Shown here: positions 6,932 through 14,152 of the stretch, piece by piece | Numbering within the stretch: the first letter of the stretch is position 1 | Layout: every line of letters begins with the position of its first letter | Source: Sedimenticola sp. | GTDB taxonomy: Bacteria; Pseudomonadota; Gammaproteobacteria; Chromatiales; Chromatiaceae | Direction: 5' to 3' | Assembly (NCBI GenBank): GCA_030619405.1 | Contig: JAUXBK010000034.1 | Location: 1-15,980 of the forward strand | DNA length: 15,980 bases | Program-made: the position numbers and the translations under genes | The notes under the pieces: generated by a model | What the model was told of the DNA's origin: nothing | What the model saw: only the letters and a program-made list of their open reading frames with translations | The model's database searches: none

Positions 6932-7465
6932 ATGGCAAGACTGAACATACTTTGTTTTCCGGATCCGCGTTTGCGCAACCGGGCAAGGCCGGTGGAGCAG
7001 GTGGACGACTCGGTGCGCCAGCTGCTGGATGATATGCTGGAGACCATGTACGAGGCGCCGGGGATCGGCCTTGCATCGACCCAGGTCAACGACTCGAGGC
7101 GGGTGGTGGTAATCGATATCTCCGAAAACCACGATGCGCCGCTGTGCCTGATCAATCCGGAGATTCTGGAAAGATCCGGCGAGGAGGAGATGGAGGAGGG
7201 GTGCCTCTCGGTACCCGGCGTCTACGAAACGGTGCGCCGTGCCGACCAGGTACGGGTCCAGGCCCTCGACCGCGAGGGAAACCCGCTCGAAATGGCTGCG
7301 GAGGGGCTGCTCGCGGTATGCATTCAACATGAGATCGATCACTTGGACGGAAAGCTTTTCGTGGACTACCTGTCAAATCTCAAACGACAGCGCATCCGCA
7401 AGAAGCTGGAGAAGGAGCGCCGCCAGAAAACGACCAATGAGCCTGTCCGGCAGCCGGTTATCTAA
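6932..7465 (+). CDS. def: Peptide deformylase
   Basis: 177 residues with all three family motifs: GIGLASTQ (44-51; the common form has A for S), EGCLSVPG (89-96) and QHEIDHLDG (132-140). C91, H133 and H137 should hold the Fe(II)/metal ion, and E134 is the catalytic acid/base. The enzyme removes formyl groups from the N-terminal Met of new proteins. The lysine/arginine-rich C-terminal tail (about 150-170) is usual for the gammaproteobacterial form. It is the first gene of the rightward cluster and is followed by fmt after 60 bp, pairing formylation with deformylation. The ribosome site is weak (AGAGA about 6 bases upstream). Confidence 0.97.
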   Translation: MARLNILCFPDPRLRNRARPVEQVDDSVRQLLDDMLETMYEAPGIGLASTQVNDSRRVVVIDISENHDAPLCLINPEILERSGEEEMEEGCLSVPGVYETVRRADQVRVQALDREGNPLEMAAEGLLAVCIQHEIDHLDGKLFVDYLSNLKRQRIRKKLEKERRQKTTNEPVRQPVI

Positions 7466-7525
7466 TTCCGAACACCCAGTTTCGCCCCCGTTTACAGCCA
7501 CTGCAGAGGGCCTGATTCACAAACC

Positions 7526-8476
7526 ATGAATGACAACCCGAAGATCATATTTGCCGGGACCCCCGACTTCTCGGTACCGCCCCTGCAGGCACTGCTGGAT
7601 GCAGGCTACCCGTTGTCGGCTGTCTACACTCAGCCTGACCGGCCTGCCGGACGCGGCCGAAAACTGCTCGCCAGCCCGGTCAAACAGCTGGCACAGAAGG
7701 CAGGAATCCCGGTCTATCAGCCAGTCAACTTCAACCGGGAGGATGATCTGACCGGGCTCGAGAGCCTGGAGGCAGACCTGATGGTGGTGGTGGCCTATGG
7801 TCTGATCCTGCCAAAGCGGGTGCTGGATGCGCCGCGTCTCGGCTGTATCAACATCCACGCCTCTCTGCTCCCCCGCTGGCGTGGGGCTGCCCCCATCCAG
7901 CGCGCCATTCTGGCCGGGGATGCAGAGAGCGGAATCACCATCATGGAGATGGAGGCGGGACTGGATACCGGCCCGATGCTGCTGCGGCGCCCCTGCCCCA
8001 TCGGCAGCGGGGAGACCGGGAGCAGCCTGCACGACCGACTGTCACAGCTGGGGGCGGAGGCGCTGATGGCGGCACTGCCGGGAATCGTGGACGGGACCCT
8101 GAAGCCCCAGCCCCAGGACGACAGCCAGGCCACCTACGCCCACAAACTGGAGAAGAGAGAGGCCCGACTCGACTGGGACTGCAGCGCCCGGGAACTGGAT
8201 CGCCAGATCCGCGCTTTCAACCCCTGGCCGGTGGCGCAGACCGGGCTGGACGGCAAGATCCTGAGGATCTGGGAGAGCAGCCTGCAACCGGGGGTGACCA
8301 CGCTCCTCCCTGGCAGCGTGGTGGCTGCAGGGAAAGAAGGTATAGATGTGGCCACCGGGGGTGGCATGCTGCGTATCCGGCGACTGCAGATACCGGGAAA
8401 GCGGGCCATGAGCACTGCGGATTTTCTCAACGCCCATGACTTGACTGGGGCAGTCTTTGAAACGCAGCCACGCTAG
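7526..8476 (+). CDS. fmt: Methionyl-tRNA formyltransferase
   Basis: 316 residues, close to E. coli Fmt (315). The N-terminal formyltransferase domain starts IIFAGTPDFSVPPL. The catalytic set N109, H111 and D147 is intact, in NIHASLLPRWRGAAPIQ and MEAGLDTGPML. A loop RPAGRGRKL (39-47) is the tRNA-contact region, and the C-terminal domain (about 205-310) has the usual KLEKREARLDW opening. It transfers a formyl group from 10-formyl-THF to initiator Met-tRNA. The ribosome site is poor: the nearest purine-rich run (GAGGG) is about 16 bases upstream. The last 20 bp overlap the start of rsmB, so the two are probably co-translated. Confidence 0.97.
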   Translation: MNDNPKIIFAGTPDFSVPPLQALLDAGYPLSAVYTQPDRPAGRGRKLLASPVKQLAQKAGIPVYQPVNFNREDDLTGLESLEADLMVVVAYGLILPKRVLDAPRLGCINIHASLLPRWRGAAPIQRAILAGDAESGITIMEMEAGLDTGPMLLRRPCPIGSGETGSSLHDRLSQLGAEALMAALPGIVDGTLKPQPQDDSQATYAHKLEKREARLDWDCSARELDRQIRAFNPWPVAQTGLDGKILRIWESSLQPGVTTLLPGSVVAAGKEGIDVATGGGMLRIRRLQIPGKRAMSTADFLNAHDLTGAVFETQPR

Positions 8477-9773
8477 GCGGGGCAACCCGAGGGCGACAGC
8501 AGCGCAGCTGTTGCAGCAACTGTCAGCCGGGCGCTCCCTGTCAGAACTGCTGGCGGGCGCCCCTGGGAACGTGCCGCCCCGGGACCTTGGACTGCTGAAG
8601 GAGTTCTGTTTCGGTACCGCCCGCTGGTGGTTACGCCTCGCCCCGCTGGCCGGACTGCTGCTGAAACACCCCCTCAAGCCCAGAGATGGGGATATCCACG
8701 CCCTGATCCTGCTCGGCCTCTACCAGCTCGAGTATATGCGGGTCGCCCCGCATGCAGCAGTGGCAGAGACCGTGGAGGCGGTACGGATACTGGACAAGCC
8801 CTGGGCGGCCGCTCTGGTCAACGGCGTGCTGCGCCGGTTTCAGCGGGAGCGCGAGACACTGCTGGCCCGGGTCGACCGGGACCCGTCGGCACGACATGCC
8901 CACCCGCAGTGGCTGATGGAGGCCCTGCAGAAGGAGTGGCCGGATCGCTGGGAGGTACTGGTCGATGCTGCCAACCACCGCCCCCCCATGACCCTGCGGG
9001 TCAATCTGGCCAGGATCAGTCGCCAGACCTACTTCGAGCGGTTACAACAGGCGTCTCTGTCGGCACGGCCGGTGCCGGGAATACCGTCGGCAGCAGTACT
9101 GGACCAACCCATGGATGCCATCGACCTGCCCGGGTTCACCCAGGGACTGGTCTCGGTGCAGGATGCAGGTGCTCAGCTGGCCGCAGGGCTGCTCGACCTG
9201 CAGCGGGGACAACGGGTGCTGGATGTCTGTGCCGCCCCCGGCGGCAAGAGCACACATCTGCTGGAGTCCGCGCCGGGGGGAGTTACACTGACCGCCGTCG
9301 ATATCGATGCGAGGAGAATAGCGCGGGTACGGGAGAACCTGGAACGGCTGGGGCTGAAAGCAGAAATTCAGGTGGGCGACGCCACCCACCCTGCAGGCCC
9401 CTGGGCAGAGCGGCACTATCAGCGGATCCTGTTGGACGTGCCCTGTTCCGCCACCGGTGTCATTCGCCGCCACCCCGATATCAAGCTGCTGCGCAAGGCG
9501 GGTGACATCCCGTCATTGGCAGCACAGCAGTCGCGAATCCTGGATACTATATGGCCCTTACTGCAATCAGGGGGTATGCTCTTGTATGCCACCTGCTCAC
9601 TGCTGCCGGAAGAGAACAGAGAGCAGGTGAAACGCTTTCTGGCGGCAACGAAAGATGCCCGGGAGAAACCCATCGACGGCACCTGGGGACACGCCTGCGA
9701 GTTCGGTCGCCAGACCCTCCCGGGCGAGGATACGATGGATGGATTCTATTACGCCTGCCTGCAAAAGGTCTGA
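8457..9773 (+). CDS. rsmB: 16S rRNA (cytosine-967-C5)-methyltransferase RsmB
   Basis: 438 residues (E. coli 429) from a TTG start that overlaps fmt by 20 bp. The N-terminal NusB-like RNA-binding domain (about 5-140) includes LLKEFCFGTARWW and PHAAVAETVEAVRIL. The SAM-binding loop VLDVCAAPGGKSTHLLE is at 254-270, DVPCSATGVIRRHPDIK holds motif IV cysteine C330, and YATCSLLPEEN holds the nucleophile C380. It methylates C967 of 16S rRNA before subunit assembly. The TTG start is chosen because the sequence from MKRSHARRGNPRATAAQLL aligns with the E. coli N-terminus. No ATG exists upstream in frame. Low-efficiency TTG plus overlap suggests coupling to fmt translation. Confidence 0.96.
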   Translation: MKRSHARRGNPRATAAQLLQQLSAGRSLSELLAGAPGNVPPRDLGLLKEFCFGTARWWLRLAPLAGLLLKHPLKPRDGDIHALILLGLYQLEYMRVAPHAAVAETVEAVRILDKPWAAALVNGVLRRFQRERETLLARVDRDPSARHAHPQWLMEALQKEWPDRWEVLVDAANHRPPMTLRVNLARISRQTYFERLQQASLSARPVPGIPSAAVLDQPMDAIDLPGFTQGLVSVQDAGAQLAAGLLDLQRGQRVLDVCAAPGGKSTHLLESAPGGVTLTAVDIDARRIARVRENLERLGLKAEIQVGDATHPAGPWAERHYQRILLDVPCSATGVIRRHPDIKLLRKAGDIPSLAAQQSRILDTIWPLLQSGGMLLYATCSLLPEENREQVKRFLAATKDAREKPIDGTWGHACEFGRQTLPGEDTMDGFYYACLQKV

Positions 9774-9779
9774 AAACTG

Positions 9780-10352
9780 TTGACACATCACGTGCTGAAA
9801 AAATGCCTGCAGATCACTGCGCTGCTGCTGTGGCTCTCCACACTGGCGTCACCGGCCGGCGCAGGGGAGTTCGAAATTCCTGAGCTCTCCACCCGGCTGG
9901 AGGAGGGCAGTTATGTCATGTCCACTCACATCGACTACCACTTCTCCGACAAGGTGATGGAGGCACTCGACAATGGGGTGCCTTTGACCCTGGAAGTCCA
10001 TATTGAATTGCAGGACGAAGATGCCTGGTGGTGGGAGAGTGACCTGCTGGATGTCCGGCTGCGCTACCAGATCCGCTATCTTGCCCTCTCTTCGGTCTAT
10101 CAGGTGATCGACCTCCAGTCCGGGACACAGCAGAATTTCGTCACCCTGGAGTCGGCCCTGGACGCCCTGGGTGACCTGCCAACCTACCCCCTGCTCACCC
10201 AGAAGGAGTTGATTCACGGTAAGAGCTACCGGCTTTCGGTAAAGGCCGAACTGGATATCGAGGAGCTGCCGCTTCCGCTCCGCCCCCTCGCCTATCTCAC
10301 GCCGTCGTGGAACCTCTCCAGCGAGTGGAGAACATGGCGTCTCATACCCTGA
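9780..10352 (+). CDS. DUF4390 exported protein of the ntrYX operon
   Basis: 190 residues from a TTG (a GTG at 9792 is an alternative start and would still leave a full signal peptide). Residues about 8-28 form a hydrophobic signal peptide ending ASPAGAG. The rest is soluble and beta-rich, with HIDYHFSDKVMEALDNGVPLTL, then repeated aromatic/arginine segments (RLRYQIRYLALSSVYQV), which match the DUF4390 family as I know it. The function is unknown. The gene lies 6 bp after rsmB and overlaps the sensor kinase by 19 bp (46 bp if the kinase starts at its upstream GTG). DUF4390 genes are typically found just upstream of ntrY, so the product could be a periplasmic partner of the kinase. That is inference. 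Confidence 0.8.
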   Translation: MTHHVLKKCLQITALLLWLSTLASPAGAGEFEIPELSTRLEEGSYVMSTHIDYHFSDKVMEALDNGVPLTLEVHIELQDEDAWWWESDLLDVRLRYQIRYLALSSVYQVIDLQSGTQQNFVTLESALDALGDLPTYPLLTQKELIHGKSYRLSVKAELDIEELPLPLRPLAYLTPSWNLSSEWRTWRLIP

Positions 10353-12559
10353 AACGACTGACGGCCGGTGCACTGCCGGTGCTGACTCTGCTGGCACTGG
10401 CGCTGATCTCGCTGCATCTGATGAGCAGTGCGGTGCAGAATACCGAAGAGTTGAACAGGCTCTTCATACCCCTGCTGATCGCCAGTATCATCGGCCTGTT
10501 CGTGATGGTGATGGTGGTGGGTGTCAACATGGCGCAGCTGTTTATCAGCTACCGCCGACATGCAGCGGGCTCCAGGCTGACCACCCGCCTGGCGGCCGTG
10601 TTCGTGGTGCTCTCCCTGCTACCGGTCACGGTAGTCTTCTACTACTCTCAACAGTTCCTCTCTCAGGGGATCGACAGCTGGTTCAACGTACAGATCGACC
10701 AGGCGATGGTAGATGCGCTGGCGCTGAGTCGGGCCTCCCTGGACCTGCACAAACGTGACCGTCTGAAGACCACTCAGAACCTGCTGCTGGAGCTCAGCGG
10801 CAGTTCGGTGGCAGCCCTCAGCCTCAGTCTTGAGTCCCTGCGGGACCGTTTCGGGGCCTTGGAACTGGCCCTGCTGAAACTTTCCGGGGAGCTGATTGCG
10901 GTGAGTAATGCAGACCCCACCATCCTGGTACCGAGTAAATCGGACAACACCATCCTGCAGCAGGTACGGGCGGGGGATAATTTTGTCGGTGTCGCACCCA
11001 GCGGGGCCGATGGGGATCTCCAGGTCAAGGTGGTGGTGATGGATCCCGAGCGACGTATGTTTCTGCGGGCGCTCTACCCGACCTCGATCAACATCACCAA
11101 CCTGACCGCCACGGTTCAGAGGGCGTACAATCGCTACAGGGAACTCGCCTTCCTGCGCAAAAGCCTCAAGCATACCTTTACCCTGGCGCTGGGACTGGTG
11201 CTGCTGTTCAGCCTGCTGGGGGCGATGTGGGCAGCATTCCACACCGCGCGACGCCTGGTGGCACCAATCGCAGATATCGCCGAAGGCACCCTGGCGGTGG
11301 CCAAAGGCGATTACGACATGCAGCTGCCGCTACCCAGGCACCGCGATGAGCTCGGATTTCTGGTCGCCTCCTTCAACGCCATGACCAAGCGCCTCGCCCA
11401 GACCCGTGACGAGGCGGCCCACAGCAAGCGCCAGGTAGAGGCCCAGCGCGCCTATCTGGGAACGGTCCTGGGACGGCTCTCCTCCGGTGTCATGGCGCTC
11501 GACGCCAATGGGGGCATACGTACCGCCAACCAGGCGGCCAGTGTCATTCTCCGGGTTGATATCAGCCGCTTTCTCGGTCAGCCGCTGGAAGCGCTGGCCG
11601 GCAGCTCGTCTCAGTTGCGGCAGTTCATCGATGCGACCCGGGACCCCATGGCGCGGGAGAACGGGGAGTGGCGGGAACAGATTACCCTGTTCAGCAGTGA
11701 GGGGCGCCAGGTGCTGCTCTGCCGCGGCACCTCCCTGGCCCAGCCGGAAGGGGCCTCCGCCGGATGTGTGCTGGTGTTCGATGACATTACCGCCCTGATC
11801 AAGGCCCAGCGTGACGCCGCCTGGGGCGAGGTGGCACGCCGCCTGGCCCATGAGATCAAGAACCCACTGACCCCTATCCAGCTCTCGGCGGAACGGTTGC
11901 GACACAAATATCTACACCAGATGGATGCAGCGGATGCAGCGGTTCTGGACCGGGCCACCCGCACTATCGTGCAACAGGTGGAGGCGATGAAGGAGATGGT
12001 AAACGCCTTTTCCGACTATGCCAGACCGCCGAGAATGAGCTCCAAACCGGTGGATCTGGACAGCCTGGTTTCCGAAGTGCTGGATCTCTATCGCAGTGCC
12101 GGCCTCAGCTACAGGTTCGCGATTCACCTGGGTGCAGGAGCGGCCACGATCGAGGCAGACCCTCTGCGCCTGCGCCAGGTGGTCCACAATCTGGTCAAGA
12201 ATGCGCAGGAAGCGGTAGCCGCATTGAAACAGCCTCTGATCGAGGTCTCCACCGGCCTGGTTCAGGAAGGGGAGTGCGGCTTCGTTGAACTGCAGGTGGC
12301 AGACAACGGACCTGGATTCGACCAGTCGACCCTGGCCCATCTGTTCGAACCCTATGTCACCACCAAGATAAAAGGGACAGGTCTGGGCATGGCAGTGGTC
12401 AAAAAAATCGTGGAAGAACATGGCGGCCAGATCTGGGCAGAAAATCGCAGTGAAGGGGGGGCTTGCGTTATCCTGCGCCTGCCGGTGCTGAATCTGAACT
12501 CAGGTGCAGTAGACTGTGGTTTTTCAACCGGCTCTGATTCGAGGAGAGAACGCGCATGA
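10334..12559 (+). CDS. ntrY: NtrY-like membrane sensor histidine kinase
   Basis: 741 residues from ATG 10334, chosen because GGAG lies just upstream (10327-10330). A GTG at 10307 would add nine residues inside DUF4390. Membrane segments are at about 10-33, 43-67 and 85-105. A periplasmic sensor region follows, then a fourth segment at about 280-302, a HAMP linker (to about 358) and a PAS domain (about 375-485). The H-box is RRLAHEIKNPLTPIQLSAERL with H506 as phospho-acceptor. The ATPase domain carries NLVKNAQEA (N box), DNGPGF (G1) and GTGLGMAVVKK (G2). This order matches NtrY, which senses redox or nitrogen conditions in other proteobacteria. It ends in an ATGA overlap with the regulator gene, so a two-component pair is clear. 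The stimulus here is unknown. Confidence 0.92.
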   Translation: MASHTLKRLTAGALPVLTLLALALISLHLMSSAVQNTEELNRLFIPLLIASIIGLFVMVMVVGVNMAQLFISYRRHAAGSRLTTRLAAVFVVLSLLPVTVVFYYSQQFLSQGIDSWFNVQIDQAMVDALALSRASLDLHKRDRLKTTQNLLLELSGSSVAALSLSLESLRDRFGALELALLKLSGELIAVSNADPTILVPSKSDNTILQQVRAGDNFVGVAPSGADGDLQVKVVVMDPERRMFLRALYPTSINITNLTATVQRAYNRYRELAFLRKSLKHTFTLALGLVLLFSLLGAMWAAFHTARRLVAPIADIAEGTLAVAKGDYDMQLPLPRHRDELGFLVASFNAMTKRLAQTRDEAAHSKRQVEAQRAYLGTVLGRLSSGVMALDANGGIRTANQAASVILRVDISRFLGQPLEALAGSSSQLRQFIDATRDPMARENGEWREQITLFSSEGRQVLLCRGTSLAQPEGASAGCVLVFDDITALIKAQRDAAWGEVARRLAHEIKNPLTPIQLSAERLRHKYLHQMDAADAAVLDRATRTIVQQVEAMKEMVNAFSDYARPPRMSSKPVDLDSLVSEVLDLYRSAGLSYRFAIHLGAGAATIEADPLRLRQVVHNLVKNAQEAVAALKQPLIEVSTGLVQEGECGFVELQVADNGPGFDQSTLAHLFEPYVTTKIKGTGLGMAVVKKIVEEHGGQIWAENRSEGGACVILRLPVLNLNSGAVDCGFSTGSDSRRERA

Positions 12560-13926
12560 GTGCACCCCATATTCTGGTGGTGGATGACGAACCGGATATC
12601 CGGACCCTGGTCCAGGAGATCCTGCAGGACGAGGACTATGACGTGGTGACTGCAGAGGATGCAGCGGCCGCCCGTCAGGCCCTGCGGGACCGCCGGCCAG
12701 ACCTGGTGCTGCTGGATATCTGGATGCCCGACGTGGATGGTATCAGCCTGCTCAAGGAGTGGGCCGAGGACGACGGACTGCCTTGTCCGGTGATCATAAT
12801 GTCCGGCCACGGCACGGTGGAAACCGCGGTGGAGGCAACTCGGCTGGGGGCCTATGATTTTCTAGAAAAACCCCTCTCCCTGGCCAAGCTGCTCCTAACG
12901 GTGGAACGGGCGCTGGAGGTGGACAAGCTTCAACTGGAGAATATCGGGCTGCGCCGCCTCGGCGCACCGGTCATCGAGCCGGTGGGTAAGAGCGCGATCA
13001 TGCAGCGCCTGCGGGAGCAGGTGAAGCGGATCGCCCGGCACGACACCTGGGTGCTGATCACCGGCGAACCGGGGAGTGGCCGGGAGACCTTCGCCCGCTA
13101 CCTGCATGCCCACAGCGCCCGCCGGGAACGACCATTCGTCGAGGTGGGGGTCTCGGCCATCGCCAAGGGCAATGCGGCACGGGAACTGTTTGGCAGCGAG
13201 GAGGAGGGGAAGACCCACTACGGGGTGCTGGAACAGGCCCGGGGCGGCATCCTGTTCCTGGATGAAGTCGCGGACATGGATATGGAGGCTCAGGGACAGC
13301 TGCTCGGGGCCCTGGATACCGGCTCATTCCTGCGCAGCGGCGGAACGGAGCCGGTGGAGATCGATATCCGCATCATCGCCGCCACCCGGCACAACCTGGA
13401 AGAGCTGGTTCAGGGCGGAACCTTCCGGGAGGATCTGTTCTACCACCTCAACGTGGTACCCCTGCACATCCCGGCGCTCCGTGAACACCGGGAGGATGTC
13501 CCTGACCTGCTCAACTACTATCTGGACTACTTTGCCGCACACGAAAAGCTTTCCTATCGTCGTATCGCCGTGGGGGCCCAGAACTTCCTGCGCAACCACG
13601 CCTGGCACGGCAACGTCCGCGAGTTGAAGAATCTGGTCCAGCGGCTGCTCATCCTGGGGACCGGTGACGAGATCTCCCAGGATGAAGTGGAGGCTGCGCT
13701 GGGGCGGGGCATGCCCGCGACCGGGGGAGGGGGTGGCAGTTTTCCCGTCTCTTTCGATCAACCTCTGAGACAGGCGCGGGAACAGTTCGAAAAGGCCTAT
13801 CTCGAATATCAGCTGAACAAACACACCGGTAACGTGAGTCAAATGGCTGCAGAAGCGGGGATGGAACGTACCCATCTCTACCGGAAACTGCGCTCTCTGG
13901 GGATCGAGATCAAGGATCGTAAATGA
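12556..13926 (+). CDS. ntrX: NtrX-like response regulator with a degenerate AAA+ domain
   Basis: 456 residues. The receiver domain (about 5-120) has D10/D11, phospho-acceptor D54 in LLDIWMPD and K105. The AAA+ domain (about 140-380) keeps Walker B (LFLDE, 233-237), FREDL and HGNVRELKNL. However, the Walker A is GEPGSGRE (170-177) with Arg176 where Lys is expected. The GAFTGA loop is absent: after ELFG (210-213) the sequence reads SEEEGKTHYGVLEQA. A Gly-rich linker (about 390-395) leads to an intact Fis-type helix-turn-helix (NVSQMAAEAGMERTHLYRKLRSLGI). GAFTGA contacts sigma-54, so this protein probably regulates by DNA binding rather than as a classic sigma-54 activator. GAGGAGA lies upstream of the start. 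The stop codon overlaps the first base pairs of the inverted repeat that follows. Confidence 0.93.
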   Translation: MSAPHILVVDDEPDIRTLVQEILQDEDYDVVTAEDAAAARQALRDRRPDLVLLDIWMPDVDGISLLKEWAEDDGLPCPVIIMSGHGTVETAVEATRLGAYDFLEKPLSLAKLLLTVERALEVDKLQLENIGLRRLGAPVIEPVGKSAIMQRLREQVKRIARHDTWVLITGEPGSGRETFARYLHAHSARRERPFVEVGVSAIAKGNAARELFGSEEEGKTHYGVLEQARGGILFLDEVADMDMEAQGQLLGALDTGSFLRSGGTEPVEIDIRIIAATRHNLEELVQGGTFREDLFYHLNVVPLHIPALREHREDVPDLLNYYLDYFAAHEKLSYRRIAVGAQNFLRNHAWHGNVRELKNLVQRLLILGTGDEISQDEVEAALGRGMPATGGGGGSFPVSFDQPLRQAREQFEKAYLEYQLNKHTGNVSQMAAEAGMERTHLYRKLRSLGIEIKDRK

Positions 13927-14003
13927 CAGGAAAAACAGGAAAGACAGGACCGAGGGCCGTAAAAGACAGGAAAAAACAGGGCCGAGGACCAAGGATAAAG
14001 TCA

Positions 14004-14031
14004 GGACCGAGGACCAAGGACCAAGGACCAA
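14004..14031. repeat. Tandem heptamers GGACCGA/GGACCAA
   Basis: Four head-to-tail 7-bp units: GGACCGA once, then GGACCAA three times. A related unit also appears at about 13986-13993. The same heptamer occurs in the opposite orientation at 14094-14114. Heptamer arrays of this kind are known in cyanobacteria and some other bacteria and change copy number by slippage. Confidence 0.8.
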
Positions 14032-14093
14032 GAAAAAACCAATCCGAAACAGCTGCCAAAGGTGCTGAGACAAAGGTGTTCGTGCTTTTTCCC

Positions 14094-14114
14094 CGGTCCT
14101 CGGTCCTCGGTCCT
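14094..14114. repeat. Three inverted tandem heptamers CGGTCCT
   Basis: CGGTCCT occurs three times in a row, the reverse complement (rotated) of the GGACCGA unit at 14004-14031. Together the two arrays form a second inverted repeat nested within the larger one around it. Confidence 0.8.
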
Positions 14115-14152
14115 GTCTTTCCCGTCTTTCCTGTCTTTTTCGGGACAGCGCG

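Larger units (their letters stand above)
13925..14135. repeat. Inverted repeat filling the ntrX-trkA gap
   Basis: The left arm 13925-13955 (begins GACAGGAAAAACAGG, ends GACAGGACCGAGG) and the right arm 14105-14135 are inverted copies over 31 bp with 29 matches. A partial third copy of the left arm follows in direct orientation (from about 13965). The left arm starts inside the ntrX stop codon, and the right arm ends 17 bases before the trkA GTG, so practically the whole gap is repeat. Between the arms are heptamer tandem repeats, listed separately. A transcript could fold into a long hairpin, which may separate ntrYX from trkA expression. No gene is seen here. Frames across it code only low-complexity peptide. 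Confidence 0.75.

Noticed and set aside
8042..8677. 211-codon minus-strand frame
   Set aside because: Antisense to fmt and rsmB, both with intact catalytic motifs.
13986..14114. CRISPR-like array
   Set aside because: Repeat units are 7 bp, directly adjacent, with no spacers of uniform length.
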